Shown here: positions 1 to 8,860 of the stretch, in pieces
How the letters are laid out: each line of letters starts with the position of its first letter
Position numbering within the stretch: position 1 is the first letter of the stretch
Source: Physocladia obscura
Taxonomy: Eukaryota > Chytridiomycota > Chytridiomycetes > Chytridiales > Chytriomycetaceae
Reading direction: 5' to 3'
DNA: 12,365 nucleotides
Assembly: GCA_027596945.1 (NCBI GenBank)
Contig: JADGJH010001037.1
Span: forward strand, 1 to 12,365
The notes under the pieces: generated by a model
Database searches by the model: none
Seen by the model: the letters and a program-made list of their open reading frames with translations, nothing else
What the model was told of the DNA's origin: nothing
Position numbers and translations under genes: made by a program

Positions 1-568
1 TGATGGTACTGATGTTTGCAAAATAATAAATAATATTTCAGTTTTTGTCATAAAAATTAAGTTGAGTAGCTTTTAACCCTAAAAAATTGTTGAGTAGTTT
101 TTGGAAATTTTCTGCTGAACAAATACCGAAAAAAACCCCTAGACTAATAATTAAATTAACAGATTAAATTAGGTCCTCTTTTCCGTATCACAGACTTTTT
201 GAATGAATTGTTGTTGACGGAATTTTCACTATTTCTTCGTAATAAACCGCTGGGTATCTCTTTGTTTTTACTCTTTTAAGTTCAGAAATCAACTGCAAAC
301 CATAATATTTAGAGCTTCAGCAATTTTTAAAATATTAATAGCGGTGTTTGGTAACGACAATTCTGCTCAGGCCAGAAATTACAGCGAGCAAAAAAATTCA
401 CTGTATAATTGTCAAAAAACAATATTATATTGAAACTGCAAGATTCAAATGACTTACTACGCAAAGTGGGAAAAAAACAGAATACAGACACAATCAACAA
501 ACTATCAAATTGACATTTTTACTATTTAACAACGCCGATTCAAACATATTTATTTTCAAGAAGACCAA

Positions 569-570
<2 letters not shown>

Positions 571-612
<42 letters not shown>
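571..612. repeat. (TAA)14 microsatellite
   Basis: Fourteen uninterrupted TAA units, followed by an imperfect unit (CAATAA). It lies about 470 bp upstream of the sugar transporter start in non-coding DNA. Such a perfect trinucleotide run is likely to vary in length between strains. No function is implied. Confidence 0.95.
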
Positions 613-615
<3 letters not shown>

Positions 616-728
616 TAAACTGACATTTATTGCCGTCTTTTTTCGTGTTTCACGCAATTTTTCTTATCAATTCAATCATTTTTATGCGGTCTTTTAATTT
701 CAAGTCACAAGCCCCAACACCTCAAGTT

Positions 729-776
729 CCAAAAACAAACAAAAACAAAAACAAACAAAAAAAAAACAAAAAAACA
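729..776. repeat. A/C-only low-complexity tract
   Basis: Forty-eight bases made only of A and C on the + strand, built from CAAA and CAAAAA units. This strand asymmetry accounts for the spurious Lys/Asn-rich open frame that crosses it. It could be a nucleosome-poor promoter element of the downstream transporter, but that is a guess. Confidence 0.85.
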
Positions 777-1037
777 AGTAAACAAACACATTCACTGCCT
801 TCTACCACAAATCATCTCCGTTGATAATGTAAGACTGTGGATTCATAGCGAATTTCAACCTGCAAGCTTTTTGCAATATCAATTCGACTTTGATATGATT
901 GTCATGAGTTGGCAGACTAATCGGGCATTTTTAGATTTCGTTGTGAATTCCATCTTTTTTATTATCTTTGAGTACTTTAATATTTCAGCATTATTGACTA
1001 TTGAATTGCAAACTGGACAAACCCGCCGAAAAATAAG

Positions 1038-1068
1038 TATAAAATAAGGAAAAGGAAAAGGAAAAAAA
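1038..1068 (+). promoter_or_regulatory. TATA-like motif and purine tract before the transporter
   Basis: TATAAAATA at 1038-1046 is followed directly by a pure purine run (three AAGG/AAAAGG units and then A7) that ends 10 bp before the transporter ATG. The TATA-like motif is only about 40 bp from the ATG, so if it is used the 5' leader would be very short. The purine tract may simply be an A-rich leader, which is common in fungi. Confidence 0.35.
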
Positions 1069-1078
1069 CCTGTCAAAA

Positions 1079-2608
1079 ATGGCGAAACCCTTGTCATTCA
1101 AACAAAAACTCCCCGGTATTCTCGTTTGCTGTTTCGCTGCATTCGGCGGCTTTCTGTTCGGTTACGATACCGGCACAATCTCTGGGAATATTGCAATGAA
1201 TTCATGGCTCCGTCGATTTGGAACTTTCAGCCCAACTTTAACCGATTTCCAGTATTACATTCCGTCATCGACAAAATCCGTTGTGGTTTCAATTATGGCT
1301 GTCGGAGAGTTTAGCGGTGCTTTGTTAAGTTCTCCTGTCGCTGATTCAATTGGGCGTCGTTTTGGAATTGTGCTTGGATGCTTGGTACTGTCAATTAGTG
1401 TGGCGATGCAAACAGGTGCACAAGAATTGGGTTTATTTATCGCTGGACGCGTCATTGGCGGCGTTGGTATTGGTTTAGTATCTGGTATAATTCCAATGTT
1501 CCAGTCCGAGTGTGCTCCGAAATGGATTCGTGGAACTGTCGTTGCTGGCTATCAGTGGTTTATCACTATTGGTATTTTGATTGCGAACATTGTCAACAAC
1601 GCGACCAAAGATTTCTCGGACGACTCTGCTTTTCGCATTCCGATTGGTATTCAAATTGTCTTTGCAGCAATCCTCGCTTTCGGCATGTATTTTCTTCCTG
1701 AATCACCACGTTGGTTGGTTAAAAATGGTGATAATGCTGGTGCCAGAAAAGCTCTTGCAAGATTAAATGCAGCCGATGCTGATTCTGCTGAACTTGACGT
1801 TGAATTTAAGGAAATCACTGACGCGTTTGAGGCTGAAATTGCACTTGGTGAATCATCTTATGCCGACTGCTTCAAAAATAATGACCGCAAAGTGCGGTTG
1901 CGGACGTTGACAGGAATTGCCATCCAGGGATTCCAGCAACTTACTGGCGTCAACTTTATCTTCTATTATGGAACGACATTTTTTAAGCAAGCTGGATACA
2001 CTGATAGTTTTATCATCTCCATGATCACATCCAGTATTAATATGGTCACAACGATTCCATCATTCTACTTGATTGAGAAAATTGGTCGTCGCAAACTTCT
2101 TTTTTGGGGCGCGGTGGTAATGTGTGCATGCGAGTTTATTGTTGCAATTATTGGAGTCGGAGCTGGAACGGCAAATCACAGCGCCCAAACAATTCTCGTG
2201 GTCTTTGTGTGCGTGTACATTGCTGCATTTGCATCTACTTGGGGACCAATAGCGTGGGTTGTTTTAAACGAAATTAATCCCCTTAACATCCGTGCCAAAG
2301 CAGTTTCAATGGGAACTGCATCGAACTGGTTCTGGAACTTCCTGATTGGATTTGTGACGCCATACTTGGTAGATTCGGGTGTTGGTGATGCAAATTTGGG
2401 AGCCAAAGTCTTTTTCATTTGGGGAACTACTTGTTTCTTTTGTGCTGTGTTCGCGCACTTTTTTGTTTACGAAACCAAAGGCCTTTCTCTGGAAGAAGTT
2501 GACAATCTTTACATCAATCATACTGCCAGAGAAAGTGTTACAGTTGCTCTCAAGCGCCAATCAGATGAAGAAACCAAAAATGTTGGCGAATTCGTCCCAT
2601 CAAATTGA
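1079..2608 (+). CDS. MFS sugar (hexose) transporter
   Basis: An intronless 509-residue plasma-membrane sugar porter of the major facilitator superfamily, about the usual length for the family. Family signatures occur in order: GYDTGTISG in TM1 (residues 28-36), DSIGRR in the TM2-TM3 loop (89-94), PESPRW at the end of TM6 (207-212), QQLTG in TM7 (286-290), IGRRKL in the TM8-TM9 loop (335-340), GPIAWVVLNEI in TM10 (389-399) and ETKG after TM12 (465-468). QQLTG with FQQLTGVNFIFYYG is typical of proton-coupled monosaccharide transporters of the fungal hexose-transporter type. Substrate and affinity cannot be read from the sequence. The ATG is the first in frame, follows an A-rich leader and places TM1 at about residue 12. 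The C-terminal tail (about 477-509) is hydrophilic. The gene converges on the nitrilase, with 413 bp between stops. Confidence 0.95.
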   Translation: MAKPLSFKQKLPGILVCCFAAFGGFLFGYDTGTISGNIAMNSWLRRFGTFSPTLTDFQYYIPSSTKSVVVSIMAVGEFSGALLSSPVADSIGRRFGIVLGCLVLSISVAMQTGAQELGLFIAGRVIGGVGIGLVSGIIPMFQSECAPKWIRGTVVAGYQWFITIGILIANIVNNATKDFSDDSAFRIPIGIQIVFAAILAFGMYFLPESPRWLVKNGDNAGARKALARLNAADADSAELDVEFKEITDAFEAEIALGESSYADCFKNNDRKVRLRTLTGIAIQGFQQLTGVNFIFYYGTTFFKQAGYTDSFIISMITSSINMVTTIPSFYLIEKIGRRKLLFWGAVVMCACEFIVAIIGVGAGTANHSAQTILVVFVCVYIAAFASTWGPIAWVVLNEINPLNIRAKAVSMGTASNWFWNFLIGFVTPYLVDSGVGDANLGAKVFFIWGTTCFFCAVFAHFFVYETKGLSLEEVDNLYINHTARESVTVALKRQSDEETKNVGEFVPSN

Positions 2609-3021
2609 ATTTCCTGTTGATTTTATCTTATTTTTGATTATAAAAATATACATATATATTATTATAAATTCAAATTACGGTGCAAAAAAAAAAAACAAGA
2701 ATAACTGCATCTATGCCAATCAACAAATGTGGGCCAATCATCCAATTCGCTTTTTGATCACCACTAATTTTAATTATTTTTTCTATAATGTAATAATGCA
2801 GAAACCATCAAAATCGGGCTGGATGGCATGGCGCGAAAGGAGACAAAATTCATTCCTAGTAAACTTTGTTTTTTCTTTTTCTAATATTACTTTTTAGACA
2901 CATACCACGTATTTTGTCAGATTAAAAAGAATTAAAACTTGAAATACAGTTAAAGAAAGTGATTACAACAAAAGGGAGAATGAATTTAAAAATAACAGAA
3001 AAGGGTGGTGTTTTATTCAAG
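2609..3021. other. Convergent 3' region between transporter and nitrilase
   Basis: Gene-free DNA shared by two convergent 3' ends. Just after the transporter stop (about 2625-2670) lies a run rich in TATA, TACATA and ATATAT motifs, resembling the AU-rich efficiency elements of fungal polyadenylation sites, with an A10-type run at about 2685. A forward open frame extends into this area from inside the transporter but is a shadow of it. Confidence 0.5.
3012..3017 (-). terminator. AATAAA polyadenylation signal of the nitrilase
   Basis: On the reverse strand a canonical AATAAA lies within 10 nt after the nitrilase stop codon. It is the best candidate poly(A) signal of that gene and implies a very short 3' UTR or an additional downstream signal. 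Confidence 0.45.
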
Positions 3022-4208
3022 CTATGACAAAAATTCAATAGCAGACTTGCTTTTGGCATCAACTGAGAGTTTGAAAATGTCAGGCCGAGCATAGTGGCCA
3101 ATAGGATCGAAATCCATTTTAACTTCAACAAGTTCTTCTTTCCGAACAACGGCCGTAAGAACGCCGCGTTCTCCAAACAATGGGCCAGCAAGAATATTGC
3201 CCAGAGGTCCAACAATAACTGAGCCGCCAAGAGTAACAGTCTCGGCTGACGAGGGCGGTAGATTTGGATATCCAGGATAATCAACGGGATAGTCCCGTCG
3301 TTCCGCATACTGGTTACAACCGAGAACAAAGCAGCGGCCTTCTTGAGCGATATGGCGCATTGAACTTGTCCATGTTTCTCTGGAATCTGCAGTGGGAGCA
3401 ACGTAGAACTCAATGTTCTGGGCATAGAGCGCCATGCGTTGCAATGGCATGTAGTTTTCCCAACAAATTGCGGCGCCAACTTTTCCGACTGGCGAATCGA
3501 CAACGCGCACATCGGCGCCGTCTCCTTGGGCCCACACGACACGCTCAGACGCGGTGGGCATGAGTTTTCGATGGGCGCTCAACAGTGTTCCGGAAGGCGA
3601 AATTGTGAGTGCTGTGCAGTACAGAGATCCCGTTCCGCCCGCGTTTGCTGAGCCGTACGCGGAGCGCGGTAGACCCGAAGGCGGCAAGTCACACCGTTCG
3701 ACAACTCCAACCACTAGCGTCACGTTGTTGCTGGCTGCTGCCTATTTTGTTTTATTTGTTTGTTCATGCTTGGCGACTGACATACCTTTCTGATGCGCGA
3801 CATTACAGGTCCGTTGACGTCCGAAACTGGTACCGATGATGCATGATAACGTCCGAACCAAGCGCGGCCAGCGTCAGAACGTGAGCCGATAGTTGCGCCA
3901 AAATCGTAGCCACGCGGATACGCGCTGAGGAACGCTTCAGGAAACACGACAAGAATTTGAGCATCTGTTTCCGTACTGTTTAGTTGGTCATCTTGTTCTT
4001 TTATTTCTTCTGGTTTCTTTTCGTCAAGTTTCTTATTTTGCGAATCCGTTGTTATCGTATTGGCATTGATTCTTGCTGCAAGTTCCGCGCGCACCTGTGC
4101 CGCCGCCTGTGCCGTTAGAATTTCTAGCTTTGCAATGCTGGCTTCAAGTTCAAATCCGATAGGCGAATCTTGCACAACCGCCAGTCCAATAAACGTTGAT
4201 ACAGTCAT
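3022..4208 (-). CDS. Nitrilase (C-N hydrolase family), two exons
   Basis: Predicted to hydrolyse nitriles to carboxylic acids and ammonia, or a related C-N bond. Exons 4208-3786 and 3741-3022 join in phase 0 across a 44 bp intron (GTATGT...ATAG), giving 380 residues. The catalytic residues are all visible: Glu91 in VVFPEAFL, Lys200 in AHRKLMPTASER, and nucleophile Cys234 in AICWENYMPL. PRGYDFG (98-104) and the MRHIAQEGRCFVLGCNQY stretch also match true nitrilases (the aliphatic/aromatic branch) rather than distant amidases. It is longer than usual by roughly 40-50 residues because of a hydrophilic Lys/Glu/Gln/Asp-rich insertion (about 44-84) between the first helix and the Glu91 strand. I saw no frame-keeping intron that would remove it. 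The start at 4208 puts the first beta strand at residues 6-13, as expected. The gene lies 24 bp downstream of another gene on the same strand. Confidence 0.93.
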
Positions 4209-4232
4209 TTCTTGTTGCAATTACAAATACAC

Positions 4233-5064
4233 TCAAAAAATAAAATAAAAACAGAATATATCTGAAGATTTATATCGTCTAACAGCCATATCAACATCAT
4301 CCAACAGATCCTCAGCAACGTTAGTCATTTTATAAAGCTGTCTCAAGCCCTCTTTGCGAACAGTTCCCTGACTCATTAGAATTTGGATTTGCTGTGGGGG
4401 CTCCTTAGCTGTAGCGGCAGCCATTTGATGGGGAGGCGTTGAATTCAGAATGGTATTTGCCCAGTCTCGCAAGATAAAATCCTCAGCAGCTTGGTGCAGA
4501 TGAATACATTTGAGTTCTTCAACTACTTCTGCAATACGGGTTTTGTTTGGTGCTCCAGAACGGTCAGTGCAATTTGCTGGCAGAGTCAAGACTTTGCTGT
4601 TGAATTTTTCCCAATCTCGAACGAAATTTAATGAAATGGAATAGATATAGATGAAATATGTTACTCCACCTTGTGTATTCCCTAAATTTTGAAGAATTTG
4701 AGGTGTCAGCACAGTTGTTTTATCCTGAATATCTGGTGTAAAATACAATGATTATAATGAGAATGTTGATAAAAAGACAGCACTAACCATCACCATATGA
4801 GTATTTGCTACTTCCTTTACACAGTTCCACATGCAAGCCAGACTGCTCAATTGTCAGTGGATGATCATCAAGAGTGTATTTTTCCGTTTTGACATTGTGT
4901 ACAGTTTGTCCTTTGATGTTTGGAAGTGCAACATTCCAGATGCCCTGAACTACTTCAGGAACATCATCTCCTTCGACAATTACAGCTGTGGTGGCTTGAC
5001 CAACTTTTTGCTTCTTACAATTTTTGAGTGCAGGCTTTATTGTTAGTGTATATGCTTTTTCCAT
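4233..5064 (-). CDS. Unrecognised protein, two or three exons
   Basis: I do not recognise this family. Exons 5064-4788 and 4732-4233 join in phase 1 across a 55 bp intron (GTTAGT...CCAG), giving 258 residues. A second intron at 4616-4669 (54 bp, GTGGAG...CGAG) would keep the frame and remove 18 mostly hydrophobic residues containing YFIYIYSI, leaving 240. The 5' site is weak, so both forms are possible. The N-terminal third is a beta-rich-looking segment (TLTIKPAL, TTAVIVEGDDVP). The middle and C-terminal parts look helical (RIAEVVEELKCIHLHQAAED, NVAEDLLDDVDMAVRRYK) around a Pro/Gln-rich linker (TPPHQ, KEPPQQIQ). There is no signal peptide. The last residues (CFYFIF) run into an AT-rich stretch, so the true C-terminus may differ. 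It is divergent from the acyltransferase (69 bp) and tandem with the nitrilase (24 bp). Confidence 0.7.
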
Positions 5065-5133
5065 TACAAATTAAAAACTCGGAAATTGGACATTTGGTGC
5101 AAAACTCTCAATATTTGACTTTTTTCTAAACAA
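5065..5133. promoter_or_regulatory. 69 bp divergent promoter
   Basis: The only DNA between the start codons of the unrecognised reverse-strand gene and the acyltransferase. It is AT-rich and contains no obvious TATA box or upstream activator palindrome. Both genes must share it or use elements inside each other's coding sequence, which suggests coupled expression. Confidence 0.55.
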
Positions 5134-6766
5134 ATGAATGACAAAGAATTTGTGCGAAAGCTGAATGCGAAAGAGGCTTCGTACCTCGCAAATACGCACG
5201 AATTCACAAATTTTGCATACAGTTTTCGCATTTCACTAGATGCTTTCAACTCATTAGCTGCATTTACAAGTGCAGCGAAACGGAGCCTGGAATGTATCAC
5301 AAAGGCTCATCCACTTGCCTGCTGCAATGTTGCAGTTAGTGCTTTTGCCCGTGCGCTCGTGTTTCGTAAAGCGAAACTTTCGGATTTACGCGTCGAAACT
5401 GCGCCCTCTGGTTCTTCCTTGGATTCTGTATTGCTATCCGGTAAAATATCCTTTCTTGTTTTTCTATTTATAGTTGTTGTTTTCAGAAATTGCTATTCCA
5501 ATTCAAGTCTTTCATGAACCGTTGGTGCGTATTGTACTGGTTCTGCCAACTGAAGCAGAGATTAACAGCGAGTTTCATCACCCGAAAAATGCTGGCGTGG
5601 TATTCACGTTTGCCCATGTTGGGTTTGATGGAACGGTTGCGGCACATATTATTACAATGTGGTTAAACGAACTCCTTGATTCCGGCTCTCTTAATTCACT
5701 TTCGGAGACGCCACAATATTCACAACAAGATGTCTTGGTTCTGGAATCTGACATGATTCCTACATCAGAAAGAACCTGGCAAAAATTTATTCGATTTGTT
5801 TTAAACACGCTCGGGTTACTAGTTTTTATTTTCTTCAAGTCACGTCCGACAATCATTAAACCGTCGACAGCAGCTCCAAAATCATTGGATCAGATTGATA
5901 AAGAATTATTGTTGCTGTTACGCAACAAACAAGAAGCCAAGAATGCGCAGCTCACACTTTTCAGGTCAAGATTTTTAAACCCTGAAGAAACAGAAAAAGT
6001 TATCCAACGAGCAAAAAGATATGGAGTTTCTGTGACCGCTCTGATTTGTGGTGCTTTGGCTACTGCTATTGCATGCAGTAAACTCTTGCCTCAAAATAAT
6101 AGTAGGCCACCTGTTTTTCTGCCTTTCTCCTTTCTTATTATCCTATTAGATCGGAAGAAAAACACGATATCTATTCTTTCTGCTCTGGCTATTAATGGCC
6201 GCCAAGCTCGTTTTATTTCGCCACAAACCGATGGCGCCTTCAACTACATACTGCTTGCACCACATGTTTCCATCAAAATTATTGATGAAAATTCTGGCGA
6301 AAAACTAGTCACGGAATCACATATCCAGGCAGACCTTATCAAATTTGAGCTTGACAGACGCTTGAAATCCAACGAGCCGCTGCAAATGGCAAGATTTCTA
6401 CCATCGCCAGCCAAAGTTTTTTTGACTTGGTTCAATAAAGCAAGCTGGGTATCGCGCATCGTAATCACACCGAAAGAAGCACCGGATTTTAATGCAGTGA
6501 AATTTTCTGCAGCACGACTTCCGATTTGTTATGCTTTATCAAACGTGGGACGCATTCGTTCTTCTAGCATGTCAGAAATTTTGAAAGTTTCCGATTTCAG
6601 AATGGTTTGCACTATGAGAGATGAGGGAAATTTACGGAGAATTGAAGCAAATGCCGTCACATTTAACAAAAAAATGACTATTTCATTGCAAACTTTGTAT
6701 GGGATGGTTGATGCTGTTGATTTGGATTTGTTGGAAGAAAGGCTATATAACATTTTACTTGGTTAA
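5134..6766 (+). CDS. Acyltransferase of the condensation / alcohol-acetyltransferase type
   Basis: Likely a CoA-dependent acyltransferase of the chloramphenicol-acetyltransferase-like fold that includes fungal alcohol acetyltransferases and condensation-like proteins. Exon 1 (5134-5440) joins 5487 in phase 1 across a 46 bp intron (GTAAAA...TTCAG). A second intron, 6102-6149 (48 bp, GTAGGC...CTATTAG, pyrimidine-rich), is a multiple of three without a stop. Removing it turns an unlikely hydrophobic stretch (FLPFSFLIILLD) into NNNRKKN followed by SALAINGRQ, as the family expects. Length is 512 aa spliced, 528 aa retained. The catalytic HxxxDG motif is HVGFDG (His146, Asp150). A membrane-like segment LNTLGLLVFIFF follows at about 215-230. 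ALSNVGRI near the C-terminus matches the family's conserved Asn-Gly region. Substrate unknown. Divergent from the unrecognised gene and convergent with the transcription factor. Confidence 0.8.
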
Positions 6767-6853
6767 CATGTTGGCATGCCATCTATGTTTACCAAGTCAA
6801 CCAATTTTCGATGAATTTTAAATTGAATGCATATTTTTTATTACTTTTACTTT
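6767..6853. other. 87 bp convergent 3' spacer
   Basis: This short stretch must hold the 3' ends of both the acyltransferase and the transcription factor, so their transcripts probably overlap. A perfect 10 bp palindrome TGGCATGCCA lies at 6772-6781, just after the acyltransferase stop. Confidence 0.6.
6837..6842 (-). terminator. AATAAA polyadenylation signal of the transcription factor
   Basis: A reverse-strand AATAAA starts 12 nt after the transcription factor stop codon. It supports this reading of the gene's 3' end and mirrors the close AATAAA seen after the nitrilase. Confidence 0.4.
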
Positions 6854-8827
6854 TCAACCCTTGTACCCTTTCTCTGATTTTCGCAACTCATCCCAAAATT
6901 TTCTCCACTTTTCCTCATATACTGCATGCCATCGTATTTTTGCTCCAAATTCAATACCTAGAGGGCCTAACAAAACCCAAGGCTCCTCAAACGAGGAATC
7001 AGGTGTTGGGTAATAATCTTCTTCATACAAAGCTACAACTTTCATTCCAATGATCAAACCCTCAATCCCGTCCATATGAGAATCCATCACCCAATCTACT
7101 CTAGATCCAGAGTTTATTCGAGCTTCTTCTAATTCTATATCACCAAGCATTGCAGCTGTCGCTTGAACCAGAGGCGAAGCCAAGTTTGTTAAAGAATCAC
7201 TGCTGTCTTGTGGTGCATGTGGCAATGATGAAAACAGGAAAAACTCATCGTCGTCACTAGCTTGAGCTCTTCTCTTCCGGCCTGCCAGCTTCTCCTCTAA
7301 ATCTTTAAAAGTTTTCAACACATCCACAACTTGAATTCGAATCATACGCACATCTTCAACACCTAGACACAACGGCTCACCAGTCATACCCGCATCAACA
7401 CCGGTATTTTCGCGCCACCAAAAGCGCTGTGTTTGACACACCAAAAACCAAGCAGTCACGACACTTTCAAACATAGCAATCGCATAAAACACGTACTCTT
7501 GCCAGAACCGTTCTCGCAAATGACCATTGTCATTATCTAAACCCATTTTACTGCGATGCAGCAGCCAGCTTGCGAGAAATAAGATTGTACGCGACGATGT
7601 TAAACTCGATTCAAGTGCAGAGAGCAAAGTTGTTATTGCTGTTGGGTCTCCAATTAAGTACGGCGAAGAGAGTGGCAAAAACGCAGTTAGCCAGACTTGA
7701 GGACGGTTTATTATGCAGATTGTTGTATGATATAGAATAGTTGCGAGGAGGGTGTCAATTATATGCATTGAGCTTAATGTATAATCTGAAGAAAACAAGC
7801 TGAGGTCGTTGTTGGTGTTTGAGCTGTTTGGAATTAAAATCAAGTATGACGGAATTTGTCCTTTCAAGGAAGAGAGTTGCATATGGAATGAAAGGACGGT
7901 CTGGTTTTGCAGAATAGTTGATATAGAATCGGGTGAATGACGTTGGAATACGACTGCCGAATCAAGGACATCAAGAAAGGCAGCGAGGTAGCAGATTGGG
8001 GAAATTTCGGATCGAATTGGATATTGATCGTAAAGGGGCGTATTTTTGTGTTGTCGTTTTGCGAATCGCACTTTTGGCGCAGTTTTAAAAACACGGTCCC
8101 ATTCATCGGAGCTGAATATTTGAACAACTATTTTTTCGAGAGACAGATATAAAGATGGATTAGACAAAAAGGTTGGGAGTAGAAAAATACAGCATACATT
8201 TGAGAGAGTGGTATACCACCCAAAACCCCAACCGTCGTTGTTCTTTTTCTTCTTCTGATATGCGCCCAAGCAAAATACAGTCGTTTGGATCAACGTCAAG
8301 CTGCAGTTGAAACAGCATATCAACAGCTAAAATAAAATATGGTTTCGCAGCCATCGGTAACCCGTGCATCAATGTAAATGCGGATACTATCATCAGAGCC
8401 TGAAAAGTTTTGAATGAGACGATGTGCATATACTTTTTCAACGATTTTTGCGCACGATTATAATAAGAAAGGCAGACATGCACAGGCAAGGGAGGATTCT
8501 GCATTTTTGCTGCTACTGCGCAAACTGTGAGCCGCAAGCATGGATTCTCAGTGAAAAAATCTTTCAGCACGTTCATCCCCTGCATTAGTGCAAAAACTGA
8601 GTATCGTTTTGTATTGACGTATTTGAACACGACTGCCCAATCAGATATTGACGGCATCAAATCTAAATCTTCCAGAGCCATTTGTGATGGATCAAATGGA
8701 GTTATTAGTGGGATATCGTCATTCGAAGGAATTGGGCGAGTGAGGGCAGCTACAACAGCTTCCATGTGGTTCAACTTTTTGGAGATGATTTTGACTGAAA
8801 GGCATCAAAAATTAACAACAGAAAGAG

Positions 8828-8860
<33 letters not shown>

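Larger units (their letters stand above)
1..1078. other. AT-rich upstream region without a convincing gene
   Basis: No open frame here has protein-like composition. The only frame over 60 codons on the forward strand (630-824) runs through the A/C tract and encodes a Lys/Asn/Thr/Gln-rich tail, so I treat it as chance. A short reverse frame (879-1097) overlaps the transporter start and shows no domain. The region holds a TAA microsatellite, an A/C tract and, at its right end, the probable promoter and leader of the sugar transporter. I saw no tRNA or other RNA gene. Confidence 0.6.

Noticed and set aside
571..612. CRISPR-like or tandem regulatory array
   Set aside because: It is a plain trinucleotide microsatellite with no spacers; no CRISPR structure exists anywhere in the window.
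630..824. 64-codon forward open frame with a Lys/Asn/Gln-rich tail
   Set aside because: It owes its length to the A/C-only tract, has no domain or homology-like pattern, and lies in a non-coding upstream region.
2379..2897. 172-codon forward frame overlapping the end of the transporter
   Set aside because: It is the out-of-frame shadow of the transporter's last exon part, then runs through AT-rich 3' flank with low-complexity Lys/Asn/Tyr content.
3264..3839. Several forward-strand frames opposite the nitrilase
   Set aside because: They mirror the codon pattern of the nitrilase exons on the other strand, whose catalytic motifs are complete.
3022..5064. A single fused gene joining the unrecognised protein and the nitrilase
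   Set aside because: A stop codon and 24 bp separate them, the nitrilase begins exactly where the family's first strand is expected, and I saw no splice pair that would join them.
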